Part shown: positions 11,696 to 23,740 of the stretch, one piece after another | How the letters are laid out: the number at the start of each line of letters is the position of its first letter | Numbering within the stretch: position 1 is the stretch's first letter | Origin: Meandrina meandrites | Taxonomy: Eukaryota; Cnidaria; Anthozoa; Scleractinia; Meandrinidae | Assembly (NCBI GenBank): GCA_963693305.1 | Contig: OY855904.1 | Coordinates: 30,610,224 to 30,674,223, forward strand | DNA length: 64,000 nucleotides | Reading direction: 5' to 3' | Made by a program: the position numbers and the translations under genes | The notes under the pieces: model-generated | Databases searched by the model: none | What the model saw: the letters and a program-made list of their open reading frames with translations, nothing else | Told to the model about the DNA's origin: nothing

Positions 11696-11749
11696 TTTCT
11701 ATGAGCGAATAGTCAATGGAGCACAGCCGTTGACTATTGCTCATAGAAA
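11696..11749. repeat. Hairpin repeat, copy 1 (TTTCTATGAGC)
   Basis: Inverted arms TTTCTATGAGCGAATAGTCA and TGACTATTGCTCATAGAAA, with a short loop. A second diverged copy is at 57642-57694. Confidence 0.6.
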
Positions 11750-12152
11750 GCAAGGGCGAGTAGTCTTAACTGTTTTAGTAGACACCCTAAAGGATTGCAG
11801 TCCAAAACCAACCAAATCAAGATTTTGTTTTAAGAGCAACACCTGCGCGATCGTGTTCTATCAATAAGCAACTATAAGAGCAACTTGCAATCTGATTGGC
11901 TTTGCAAAGGCAGTGTAATTTTCGCTAGCATAACCCAGTGACCGACTATTAGGCAAAAGCGCAGTCTGATTGGCTACGCAAGGGTGGTCTCATTTTCACT
12001 AACAAAACACAGTGAATGACTATTAGACAAACTCGGAATCTGATTGGCTATGGAAAGGCCATTTAAGTTCACTAGTAAGAATAACACAGTGACTGAATAT
12101 AAATTTAGGTAAGCAAGCAATTTGATTGGCTGTGCAATTGCAGTCTATTTAT

Positions 12153-12253
12153 CAATTAGACCCGTAGCCCTTGCGGGCTACGGGTCAAAAGCCCATGAGG
12201 CGAAGTCGAATGGGCTGTTGACCCGTGTCCCTTGAGGGCGAAGGGTCTAATTG
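12153..12253. repeat. Cloverleaf-like nested palindrome
   Basis: An outer stem CAATTAGACCC/GGGTCTAATTG encloses a hairpin GACCCGTAGCCC/GGGCTACGGGTC, a second AGCCCAT/ATGGGCT stem and a third pair CCC..GGG. Not a tRNA: size and arm order do not fit. Confidence 0.55.
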
Positions 12254-12256
12254 TTT

Positions 12257-12452
12257 TAGTATCACCCAACTAGTCGGACAGAAAAAGCAATAATAAAGTT
12301 AGCAAATGCAAGATGAAGGAAGATTTATTTGGGAATAAAACGAAAGAAAGCGTCACAAATTTCGCTACTCGATGGCTATTAATAAGAGTCCTCTAGTAGC
12401 GTAACCAATCAAAATGCAGGATTGGCATTAGTCTACTAGTTGGGTGATACTA
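12257..12452. mobile_element. MITE with TAGTATCACCCAACTAGT ends
   Basis: A terminal inverted repeat of about 18 bp (TAGTATCACCCAACTAGT and its inverse) is spaced 196 bp end to end. It lies inside the satellite at 11880-12540, whose repeat unit continues directly after it. Confidence 0.6.
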
Positions 12453-13814
12453 ATTTTCGTTAGCATGACCCAGGGACCAACAATTTGGCAAACTTGTAAA
12501 AATTATGTGATTGGTTACACAAGGGCGGCCTAATTAACAATTAGATGGCAAGCTACTTGTGGTAGTCAACGCAAAACCCTTGAAATTGCTCAATCGTGTA
12601 ATAGCAGCCAACAAAAAAAACCTTCAAATAGCTCATATTCGGCATTTAGAACTGCAGAGATGGCAAAATTCAACAACTGAAGAGATAAATTTGAATTATA
12701 ATTATGAGTTCTCTTAAGGCCCGTTTACACAGGCGGTTTTTGTCTCGCAACTCGATGCAATTTAAGCGTGTTGTGACTGTCACGCTACAATGTAACGCAA
12801 CTTTTGCCGAATGAATGAGGCCTGGCCATTCAGGGAGGTATAATGTATTAAAGGTAGTCTAAAGTTTTTAAAATGTCATCTTTTCTTTAAAACAGATGTT
12901 TGCTTTGACCAATTTCCCCCTATAGTTCGCAATTGTGTGACACACAAGGCGGCCAGAAGGACCTTTGGTCACGAACTCGCGTGCGTAACACGCGAGCTTC
13001 GTGACACCTCCCAGCATCCTCTGCAAGGACAGTTCCGCCATGTTGGATGATGTTGCCTGCAAAAGCTTGACAGAGGTGAATTAAGGTACGTGAGCTAGTA
13101 AATTTATGATTCTTTGTTTTGTTGTTATCCTTCTATCGTGAAAATGATTCTCTATTTATCATTGCGTGTCTTTTTTCTATATTTGCTGATTTTCTTTACA
13201 AACAGCCGGAGAGCAAGAGCTCTGTTGAACAACTCCGTATAAAATTTTTATGTGTGCACGTGTTGGCGCGATTCACCCCGTCCCAGTACAGTGCAGGTAA
13301 GCTTTTATTAAGGAAATCAGTTCTAACTTTTATTTATTTAGGGAGTTAACTGTGTTTATAAGGGTTTCTTTACCTTTTTGAGTGGTTTTCAGTGTAACGT
13401 AGCATTCTTTGGCAAATGTATGCTGAGGCCGCCATGTTGTTTATTGAGGGGTGGGGGTGGGGTGGGGGTCTGTGAAGTTTTGTGTAGGAGAGTGCCATTG
13501 CGACTCTGAGGCCTGTATCAAGCGCTGCGCTACTGTCGTGCTGAACTCAAATGAATTTGGCCTGGCAATGGCATGACAATACCACGGCATTGGTTTCAAA
13601 CGTCAAATTTAATGCAGTCGCACCAAATTCAAATTATATCAGAAACAACAAAACAAACAGAGAGCTGGAAAATAACTTAAAAATTATATATTTTTATAAG
13701 TGATAACTTAAAATATATTTTTATGAGTGATTTATTAATTTAGTTCGGCACAACAAGAGCACGCCGTTTGGAACCAAGTCGTGCTACTGCCATGCGGCAT
13801 GGCAAGCCCTGCCG

Positions 13815-14133
13815 TGCTAAGTAGTTGTGCCGCACATAATTCAGCCTGCCGAACTGAATGGTTTCAAACGGCGTGCTGCTTAAGTCTAATTTAATTCTTC
13901 AATTTAGTTCGACACAGCAATAGCGCAATGTTTGGAACAGGTCTGAAACCCATCTCCTATAAAACCCATCTCCTATAATATGCTAAGTAGTTGTGCCGCA
14001 CATAATTCAGCCTGCCGAACTGAATGGTTTCAAACGGCGTGCTGCTTAAGTCTAATTTAATTCTTCAATTTAGTTCGGCACAGCAATAGTGCAATGTTTG
14101 GAACAGGTCTGAAACCCATCTCCTATAATATAC
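13815..14133 (+). repeat. 166-bp direct duplication
   Basis: The word GTAGTTGTGCCGCACATAAT occurs at 13821 and 13987, and about 150 bp after it is almost identical. The unit contains the GAACTGAATGGTTTCAAACG and GGTCTGAAACCCATC words. Inverted partners (GGCGTGCT/AGCACGCC) show that the duplicated unit lay inside an older inverted-repeat element. Confidence 0.7.
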
Positions 14134-14323
14134 AACACCCAGCTGCATTTTGCAACAATATCCTAGACTAAAAAAAATCGTACCGTCAAATATTCACCCC
14201 TAAAAAGTTAAATGAAATCCTTTTAAAATAAACATTTTATTTATTTCATTTCAGATTCTTTATTGGCATATGATTGCTGTTAAGCTTGCGACAAAGAGTT
14301 CTGCAGTGATATCAGCTTCTCAG

Positions 14324-16109
14324 GTAAGGAAATCTTTCAGCAATACTGCATGTTTGTTTAAATAATGGTGGTTTACTGCATTTTCATGTACATTTAAGTC
14401 AAAACTTTAATTTTGCATTGCACCACTATTCATAGGGTATGGGTTTCTGAAGTCTGTACAGTTGTACTATAACTCAGTCTTCAGCAAAATGCTGGGTTCG
14501 ATAACAGGATAATGATTATGTTCAGTACCGTTCAATGTTAAATCTTTCTGGTAAATGCAATGTATTTGCAATGTACATGACTTTGTACACTAAATTTTAG
14601 CAGTGAGTTACATGTTGTACACAGTGTTTTGTCAAGGTGAAGGCAGTTCTGGAAGATTAATGTTGTGGTGAACATTGAGCAAGCCTAAAAAGGCCCCCAC
14701 TTGCCAGCTTCAATTTTAAAAAGTTGAGCCAGAGTTACAATCTTGAAACAGAAGAGCTGCACAAATGTTGCTTTTTTAAATGCAATGATCCCTGTTCATT
14801 GATGTGGAATTAACAACCTTGAATACAATGTATACTACCAATAATTCTTTCCATGTAAGCTTAAAAAATCTTTAGAAGCAGAAATTTATGCATTAATCCT
14901 GAAAATTCAAAATTTGTGTTGTCCATGCACAATCACTGTTTCGACATGAAAGCTCAAATAGATAATGCTAAACACATCAATCAATTCATTATCAGTATTT
15001 TGTTTTTATCAGGACCAAGAATTCAAATGGCAGGGATAACAATGCTTAGCTAGAAAGCAATGTCTATCTTTCAAATTGTAGGTGAACCAGGACAGTATGA
15101 TCTTTTCAAACGTGTTATGTTAATATTATATTATCATGAGACAGGAACAATCCACAAATCAACTTGAACTAATAATGGTATAATGCTTGACTAAAGCCAT
15201 ATTCTTCAGCAATATGTAAGTGGATTATTAGTCCAGAAAGAGAATTTCTTAGAAAGCCCACATATTTATTTCTTTACTTGCAATGCATATCCAATATGTT
15301 ATCAGTGCTAAGCTCAGGCTTGCAGGCAGGAAATTCTGTGATTTTGCAGAAAAATGCATGATAGCTTCAAATACGTTTCACTATTTCAGTAAGCTTGTTT
15401 TGTATTTTTTGCACTCTAACAACAAAACATAAGAATCTGGAAAATATTTCTTGTATTGATTTATGTCTATTTTAGACAAGTTTGGATCATGCCACACCAT
15501 ACAAAAGCCAGTAGATTCCAGTTTCCAACCAATGAAATCATCTCATTGGAATTTGTGACTGACAGGCTGAACACCTTAGCATTGTTATATAGCATTCCTC
15601 CATGTGTAAGCCATTGGCTGCAAGACTTGTGCACAATTCTTTAGTTCACATTGCAAATTTTTGATTGATCCCTCTTTAGTCAAATTGAGTTGTTTTGTTT
15701 GAGGTCTGTTTAAGGGTTTTACAAGTTTATGTTGTGAATCATTTGTAAGAGGCAAGTACTAATATTGTTGACATCTGTTAAGGGACATTTGTTGCAAGAA
15801 AGTAAGTGAAGTACTACATACTGTCCCATCACCCAAATGATTCCACTACAGCTATAGAGCTAGATAACCTGAGCATGCGGTCAAGCCATTAATACTACGT
15901 GTAAGTTAGAATATTTGTAGATCCGAGAGCATAACCGCCTTCTGTCAAATTTTAAGCTGTTTTCTTTGGTTTTGCTCACATTGGCCAGAAACTGCTATAA
16001 AGAAGTTTTAGTTGCAAAGAAAATGCATGAACAAAGATAATTTGAAGCCAACAAAGTTGTGTCAAACCTCTCAGGAAGCTTTGTCAGGGTTAGGAAAGCA
16101 GTACTACAT
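14324..16109. other. Gene-free AT-rich stretch
   Basis: No supported exon, repeat or RNA gene. Confidence 0.35.
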
Positions 16110-16528
16110 ACAGCTATTTCGAGAAAGGTTGTTGGAAAAAAGCATCGAAGTGCATGCGACAAGCCCGAAAGGTGGTCTGGGTATTCACTGGAATTTTGCA
16201 TTTTGGCCTAGAGGAAATTTTTACAAGTTTGTATTTTTGCACGTGGAAATTTTGTTTTCCTCTCATCGGGGGCCTATATCTGTAGCTTTATTTTTACTGT
16301 CGCAAGTCTTTGAGTGAGGAAAATTCTTCGAAACTTCAGAGGGGCTAAACGTACCTTGTTTCTGCATGTCTGAAAAGAAAGAAAATCTGAAATTCACGCT
16401 TATTTTGTTGTTATATCTCATTAAGTATTCAACACGTGCAGTAGCTCAATACGTCTACCCATACTATCTTTCGGGATTGGCTTGTGCAGTTTTGTGCTTT
16501 TTTCCGACAACGTTTCTCGAAACAGCTG
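16110..16528. mobile_element. Inverted repeat with about 74-bp arms
   Basis: Arms at 16110-16183 and 16455-16528 share ACAGCT.TTTCGAGAAA, GTTGT.GGAAAAAAGCA and CCCGAAAG in inverted order. The similar short ORFs on both strands arise from this. The outer ends were not defined. Confidence 0.5.
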
Positions 16529-19192
16529 TACATGTACAAACAAATGTAAAAGAGTGCTTTATATTAATTATTTGCCTTCACCTGGGTCTAAATTTTGTTG
16601 TGAATAGAAGTATTGTCTGGACCCTTCAAAGTCACATTGTGGCCACACAGTTCACGAAAAAGATTTGTCATCCTTTTTTCTCAAATTAACGTTTTGTTGT
16701 TAAAATTAATTTCCAAATGGCCTTGTTCAAGTTGTCGCACTGTATTAACTTGCTCACATGAAAATTGTAGTAAGCCACCTTAAATTCGTCTGTCTAGAAA
16801 CCAGTTATGCTAATACTAAACTCTGTGGTATACCTGTATTCCCCTTGGATAGAATCCTTTTCCATCCCATAATCAAGTTGCCTTATAGTTTGTTAGTAAT
16901 CAAATACTCTGAGAGTTAAGCATCTTGCCAAGAACAGTTGCCAGGCCCTTGATCTGGGGACCAATTTGATATCTGTTACATGTACGTGTAGGTTGCAACA
17001 CTAGGTCACATGTAACATTTTGGTCTAAATTTTTCTATTTTACTTTTTTTACATAGGAAGAGAAGAGCTGTTCCAGGACAAGAGAAAAAGACAATATTAT
17101 CTATTTTAGCATATTTTAGGTTGATGATTTACTGCAATCCAGGACCCAGGTAAACTTTTGTGTTCTTACATTGATCAAATCCAAGCTTTACCTGGTTTCT
17201 TCAGGAGAATCCCCCAAGGGCATCCCTGCAGGGTACCATTCCCCCAGATAACAGTCAAGGAATTTTTTTAAAAGATCATACAGGGAAAATTCGGGGATGT
17301 GATTAATCTAAAACTGAGAAATACACAAATTTCGTGACCTTCCATTGAAAAACATATACTTAATGCATATCCATAAACCTGGCAAGAATAAATTAATTGG
17401 CAACAGCCAATGATATCTCAACATAACTGCATGACCGAACAGTTTACCAGATATTTGACATCATTAACTGAAAAATAACTACACATTGGATACTAAACAT
17501 GTTCTTCGACACTATAGCACGCCCATATCCAACACTACTAAGCATGACTACTGACACTTACGAACAACATCTTCATGCCCCTCAACAAGACTGATCAACG
17601 AACCTTCACTACAAACAGTACTTACTGACACAAACCTACTGAATTAAAACTTACCATCACTTTACACAACTGGCAAACAATTTTTCTCTTGACTCTGAAG
17701 GTGACTTGTACTCACAATACTCCAATCACCAAAAACAAATTTTGCCCAGACTAACCTCATGAAGACATTATCACACCAGTTAAGCTACATTTCGTTTTAT
17801 GTATTTCAGTTGTCAGTCAAAATTATTACATATGATCGGTATCAATTAGAATTCTCTGTGACCTCTTCTCTTTGATCACCTCTGAACATGAGTATATATA
17901 ACTAGTTCTCCCACCCGTCCTTAGTAAATTTTCTGGGTTTTCTCCAGGTTAAGTAGTTAGGATTTGATCATTGCATTGTATGAGGTAAACCAAGTTCTGC
18001 TTTTGATCATGCAAGACCACAGACATGCTCACTTGCGATTATTTTAAAATGTAATTGGCTTAAAATTAAATCTTTCACATTTCTAAAAGAGTATAAAATG
18101 TTTATTTCTGTTTGTATTCCATTTTATGTGCATTTATTACTGTATTTCCTCTGTTATTGCTTCAAAGGGCCCCTGTTGATTAGAAAAATTGTTGTCAAAC
18201 TGAAACTAAGGGGAAATGTTTCGGAGGGATTAAAGGTAGTAGGTGGGGTCTGTGAAAAGGAAACATGACATACAAAAACACTAACAGGAAGGAATCATTA
18301 AGGAGGGTAAAGGAATTAAGGATTTGATGGAATGTTTAGACTCCGTAGGTCCCCCTCCCCTGGAAACCTGGGATTAAAGGTGGTGTCAAGTCCACAGAGA
18401 GCATTCGAAGTAGAGAAATAAAAACAAGTTTTCCTACAACAGGGAACATGATGTTGCATAAATAAGCAGGAACCATCAAGAAAGGGGAAGAAAGTAAGGA
18501 ATTGAGACTCCCTTACCTCCTTCCCCTCCCCCCACCTTCCCCTGAAAGAGATTTCTTTGGAATTTTTTTAAAGTACTACTGATTGGATTCACCATCAACT
18601 CAATCATCTTCCAAAATCAGGAATTGACAAATGGTGATTGGGTAGGGATTAAAAGGATGGAGGTTTCCTGTCAATATAACCCCCCCCAACCCTCTGTCCC
18701 GCCCTGCTCCCCCACCCCTTTCCAGTCTGTTACTGCAATTTATACAGGAAAAGAAGTGGGATTTGGGGATTTATTTTATGCATTTATTCCTAATTGGTTT
18801 CCATAATTAGCAGACTCCTATGCCTGCATTCAGGCAAGGATGTGACAAGGGCTTGATAGAGGTGGGGACTACATTGAGGAAATACAGTAATTCTGGTTTT
18901 AAAAAAACTTTTTAGAGTAGTGATTGTACCATTACTCAATAAAAATAATACGGACTTGCCAATTCTGTGGCTTGCTTAATTTTTTTCTTCCAGTGTTTCA
19001 TGTTGTTTGGTTATTTAACAGATTATTTTTTTTGCTTTCCATTTCTTTAATTTGCATTTACTTAAAGGTCTTTGAACCATTTGCCAAATTGATTACAGTT
19101 ACTTTTTCATAAAGTTGTTTTTTTGACATAGCTCAAATTAGGCATCTGCTTAATGGCTGTATGCATGTCTGTGGTACTTGTAGATACTATAA
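16529..19192. other. Gene-free AT-rich stretch
   Basis: Apart from the splice-like unit at 17057-17149, nothing is supported. Two diverged purine-rich blocks (about 18230-18370 and 18375-18535) look like old repeats of one another. Confidence 0.35.
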
Positions 19193-20097
19193 ACAATGGC
19201 CCATGTGTACAAAAATGGCAAATCAAAATTCTTTAACACTTATCCCTTCAGCTTAAGTTACAAAAAAAATAAGTTTTGATATTTTGCCAAATTTACACCA
19301 ATTTGGGATTATTTCTTGAGCTAACTAGTGTTGGGGAAGTTTATCTTGGAAATATTTAGTTTGGCACTAGCCAGAAGCACAATGTGCTGTACTAAATTGA
19401 ATAATTATTATTGTTCTGTGCCATTCAAGTATCAACAGAATATGTTTCAATTTCTACTAAATTCTCAATCATTACTTTGAAATGCTGAATTATTAATATA
19501 AATTAACAATAGATAAATTCATGCTGAAATTAAAATATACTTCAAAAATATTTAAGTTTTTGACGCCAACCAAATTCTGTTAAATTTGTTTATGTGAATT
19601 TGTAAAATGAATTATAATAATTGTTGATTATGATGAATGCAGGAAAAATCATGATTCCAATTTGCTATTTGACAGGGAAATTTCAATGCTGTAAAAATTA
19701 AATGTCGAATGCCCAAGTCCTACACAAGAGGTAGTTTTGATTTCTACTAATTTCTTATTACTTTCAAAATGTGGAATGATGGCAATAAGTTACTGATGAA
19801 TGGAAAAATCTAGAATTAATTGGCGATTGTACTTTGCTATTTAAAAATCCCTGAGAGGGGGTGGGGTAGGCACACCAATATCAGAGATTTTGTTTAAATT
19901 TAATAAGTTCTAACTTTTGCTAAAGGGATATTACGTGAATGATTTGATTTAAATATTAACATTTGTTGTCTAATTAATTTGGCTAGAATGTAATAATTTA
20001 TCGATTGTCAAGAACTTACAAAAAAATCTTCTAAAATCTTTATACCCAATTTGGCTGTATTTTTGTAAATTTTATTTCGATGAACATGGGCCATTGT
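19193..20097. mobile_element. AT-rich element with ACAATGGCCCATGT ends
   Basis: A 14-bp exact inverted repeat, ACAATGGCCCATGT and its inverse, bounds 905 bp of very AT-rich, gene-free sequence. Weak inverted similarity (CCAAATTTACACC../..CCAAATTTGG-type words) continues inside. No target duplication was found. Confidence 0.45.
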
Positions 20098-20786
20098 ACA
20101 TTTAGTAACCTGGAAACAAAAAAAGACCGCTGAAGAAAAATGTCTGTGCATCTTTACAATCAATGCCATACCTCATTTTGTTGCTGTATTTGCAAGGTAC
20201 AAAATGTGCTTAGCTGCTCAGTTTGAAACCAGTGTTCTCGGGTTATTTTCTTTATTATTTTCCGAGGCAAGCGTTTCAAACAGAATTGTCATGTTTGGAT
20301 AAGATACCAAAGCGCAATAAATTTAGGAATTTTGATATTTACTTGCGCGCACCTTTTTTTATTGAATTAGCATTTCCTTTACTTTCTTTTATACAAGGCA
20401 CAAAAGTGAGTTACAAAGCGCAATTACGCAAATTTAATTATTTTTCAAGCGCAAAGTGTTAGTCTATTTTTTTAGTCACGGCAAAGCTGCTTATATTTTC
20501 GTAGTTGTAATTTGGCCCACCTAATGATGCCTTTTCACGCCTATCGATTGTGTTGATTTGTGTCTTCAGCCAAAATTCAGCGTGACTTGACCTTGTGACA
20601 GTTCAAAATTTAAATACCCAAAGAGCAAACTTATTTGAAAATTCAACTTTCAACTTGAGCAACTTAGTACAGTTTGTAGCTTGTAAATACAACAGCGAAA
20701 ACACGGTAGAGGTAAACCGGGATTTTTTGGACAGACATTGCTTATTGTTTTAGTGTTATTTTCTTAAAAGCAGAACTTGGTTTGTT

Positions 20787-21100
20787 ATCTTGTTATGTGG
20801 TGTAATCTTTCATGCAACTGGTCTTGCAATCTTCTCGAAGGTGGCGTGACAAGTGCGTTACGTAAAACATTCCATCGCGTTGCATACCGCGCAAGGGACA
20901 AAATAGTTGTGAAACAGATCACTACAGCGGTTGCAAAAAGTTAAAGAATTTCTTCTTTTTGCAGTCATTGTTAGTGTCCCGTTTTGCAAGGGTTTTGACG
21001 TTTGAGCGATGTCATACACGGTTCAATGTTTTATATGACTTGTCACGCCGTTTTCGAAGAGATTGCGGGACTAGTTGCGTGACAGATTACAAAGTGTAAC
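20787..21100. mobile_element. MITE with about 75-bp inverted arms
   Basis: The left arm (TGTAATCT.TCA.GCAACT, CGTGACAAGT, AAAACATT) is mirrored at about 21025-21100. The interior has a second inverted pair: CAAGGGACA..ATAG and GTCCCGTTTTGCAAGG. No transposase. Confidence 0.6.
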
Positions 21101-22181
21101 AGGACTTTGTTGAACACAAGTGTTTATCGGGTTTATTATGGTGGATTGCTGGTAAAAACAACAAACACAAAAAACTGCCTCTGTGTCTCTTTATTTGTCT
21201 TTCAGTGTGTTAAAAAAAATAGAAAAATCTAGCCGATCTTGTCCCTGCGTTATGGGTTGTATTCACTCTGCTCTGAGTTCAAGTGTTTCTTCTGTTCCTC
21301 TTTAATATTCCAACTTTAAAATCCTGGTTTGTTTATCTGATCCGCCATCTTTGATGACGACAGTTGACGCACTTTAATGATATGGCCGTTTGCTCCCAAG
21401 TGGAGATGGCATAATGAGGGAGGTGAGAGTTTGCTCCTCATGCCTCCTCGGTTTCACTCAGCTACGTCATAATACCACACCATTTGAATTGAAATAATCA
21501 TTAGTTTTGGGAGCCGCATTAAAATGCGAAAAAATGAATGCCAAAATTATAAAATTTAAGATGCGTGTTTTCAGCAAATGCATCTCGAAATTTCCGTCGG
21601 AGGACCAGAAAAACCGAAGCGCTAAACTACAAATCCTGTTCAGTACATTTCCATAGACGCCAAGAAAAGAATGGAACGCAGAAATCCACTAATCTGACTC
21701 GCCGACCAACTGACCCCACCTGTCATCCCACAAACTTCACCAAATGAACACACAAGTCATCTAAAACTCTTCCGTGAAAGCTGATACAAGTTTAGGAGTT
21801 TTCTATCGCTTATATTGAAAAAATCGATAAAATGTTAGTTATTTGTTTTGAGGTTTAAACCGAAGATGTTTTGCTGAAGCATTTTTTAATGCGAAAGCAA
21901 GCGGGCAATTGTTTGCATCGCCTAGAATTGCATAAAGCTTGTTTTGATATTGGTTATTTCAATCGGCGAAGTTTAATAAATTGTCAGAAGCAATTTTACG
22001 AAAGAAATCGTGGTTTAAATGTTTAGCGCGCAATTTTTAAGTAGAGAATTTGAGAGCAAGTCTTATTAAATATTCAAGATTTGAATCGCATTAAAATGCA
22101 AACATGGTGGAATTTGAAGGCTTATTGTTTTATTTTTGTTCGTAATTTTGGTTTTGAAAAGCATTTCGAACAATAAAGCAT

Positions 22182-22327
22182 CCTCGGGAACACAGTGGCG
22201 GTTAATCGGGGCGAGACGAAGTAAACCGAGCGGCAAAATCCGCGTGACGGAAGTTTACGGCACGCCGATTTTGCTGCTCGGTCTACTTCGTCTCGCCCCG
22301 ATTAACTGCCGCTTGGTTTCCCGAAGA
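22182..22327. repeat. GC-rich palindrome inside the 2.5-kb structure
   Basis: Arms GGTTAATCGGGGCGAGACGA and TCGTCTCGCCCCGATTAACT are almost perfect inverted copies, extended by CCTCGGGA/TCCCGAAG. They contrast with the AT-rich surroundings. Confidence 0.7.
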
Positions 22328-22937
22328 TGGCAACGAAAGTGAACACGAATAATAAAACGCTGGTGAAAACAGTGTTCTGGGCTTACTTTCGTTTTTGGAG
22401 TGCAGATAAACAATGTCATTGGCCTAAGAAATTAAAAATATTCGAATACACTTTTGTTATGAAGTAGAAGACAATATGAACTATTATATCGAGAGCGAAA
22501 ATCGAATTATATAACGATTTGGTAACAAAGTTAAGATTTCTAAGTTAAGTTTTGTTTTGGAAGCAAAAAAGCGAAGATTGACCTAAGAATTACAATACTC
22601 GAATTATTAATTGTTCTAGCTTTAGTTTAAAATTTTGGTTTTCAAGATCAACAAATGGCCTACTTTTCTAACTTTGAATAAGAAATGTGTATTATTTTGA
22701 ATAAGTTCAAATTTCAACAATTGGCCTACTTTTCTAGCTTTGAATATGAAATATGGAAATATGTATTTTATATTTTGAATAAGCTCAAATTTCCAAAATC
22801 CTTACTAAAGAAGTCTCCTTTGCAGGCGTTACTTGGGTCGTCACGCAACACTCCTGTGGAGGAACGTTGTGTGACAATTCAAGTAACGGACGCGGGATAC
22901 TTCTTAAGAATTCATTCAGATTTGAACTTATTCCAAA

Positions 22938-23065
22938 GACCTTGGTTAAACGCTGTACTTTTCATGAGGCGAACTAAATGTAAACGCGCAACCGTTTTCG
23001 TTTTTGCACATTTACACTTTGTTCGACTCATGAAAAGTACGGTGTTTAATTCGGGCCAAACCTTA
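22938..23065. repeat. Inverted repeat (GTACTTTTCATGAG)
   Basis: Arms CTGTACTTTTCATGAGGCGA and CGACTCATGAAAAGTACGG face each other, with AAATGTAAACGCGC and its mirror inside. About 100 bp upstream is a small GTCACGCAACACTCC/GGAACGTTGTGTGAC hairpin. Confidence 0.6.
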
Positions 23066-23740
23066 ATCGGACAAAAAAAATGGAAATTGAAACAATTGGT
23101 ATTTTATTTTAAGTTCTTTATCAATTTGGTTTGTTAATTTTAGCAAATTGGTTTTTATTTGATGCTTTATTTTTTTTGGTTTAAACTTAAAGAAAGTTAT
23201 GTTTAAGAAAGAAAATCCCTAAACAGGCACCAGCTCGTTCCGAAGAATCCCAGATGACTATCAGCTCAATCTAGTGTCGCTTGTGAAATTCCAGTCGAGT
23301 CAGATCAGTGGCTTTCTTTGTTCTAAACTAGCCCCAACACCCAGGAAATGTACTGCCCATGACCTGCACTAAAACACTACTGTTTTACGTCCTTCACAAC
23401 GGAAAATTTCCAGATACATTGATTGAAGACAAACATCGTTTAAGCCAATTGAATAAAGGTGTGGTATTCTGACGTAGTTAAGTAAAGCCGAAAAGACATG
23501 AAAAGCAAACTCTCACCTCCCTCACGATGCCTCCTCCACTTGAGAGCAAACGACCAAATCATCAAAGTGTCCAAGTGCCTCCATCAAAAATGAACGGATC
23601 AGATAAACTCACCAGGATTTCTCAGTTGGAATATTGCAGAGGAACGTCAGAAACACCCACCTCAGAGCAAGAGTTTCCACAACCCTGCAGGGACGTTGAT
23701 CGGCTAGATGAAAATCTGACCATTTGTAATGTGTGTGGTT

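Larger units (their letters stand above)
11880..12540 (+). repeat. 74-82 bp satellite (CTGATTGGCT), interrupted
   Basis: Copies of the word T.TGATTGGCT start at 11892, 11966, 12040 and 12122. Between them recur TTTTC.CTA..A.AACAC/CCAGTGAC and GACTATTAG.CAAA. A further unit resumes at 12453 (TTTTCGTTAGCATGACCCAG). About 300 bp of foreign sequence splits the array. Confidence 0.65.
12900..17149 (+). other. Candidate spliced transcript with a possible 51-aa ORF
   Basis: Splice-like units are seen at a first exon ending 13075 or 13085, at 13206-13296 (AAACAG/GTAAGC), at 14255-14323 (TTTCAG/GTAAGG) and at 17057-17149 (ACATAG/GTAAAC). If the first donor is GTGAAT at 13076, the ATG at 13040 reads through two junctions to a stop at 14283. 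That gives 51 aa starting MLDDVACKSLTE. The stronger donor at 13086 would instead stop at once, so the locus may be non-coding. The product is not recognised. A YY1-like GCCATGTTGG word overlaps the ATG. Confidence 0.25.
21219..23740. repeat. 2.5-kb structure with about 500-bp inverted arms
   Basis: The left arm 21219-21730 is matched in inverse by about 23235-23740. Shared words include TCTAGCCGATC, AATATTCCAACT, TTTATCTGATCCG, GGGAGGTGAGAGTTTGCT, ACTACGTCA.AATACCACACC and CAGTACATTTCC. The central 1.5 kb holds two further palindromes. No transposase is visible. The short ORF at 23527-23763 lies wholly inside the right arm and is probably incidental. Confidence 0.65.

Noticed and set aside
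12153..12253. A tRNA-like cloverleaf
   Set aside because: The stems are too long and the TPsiC and anticodon features are missing; it is a nested palindrome.
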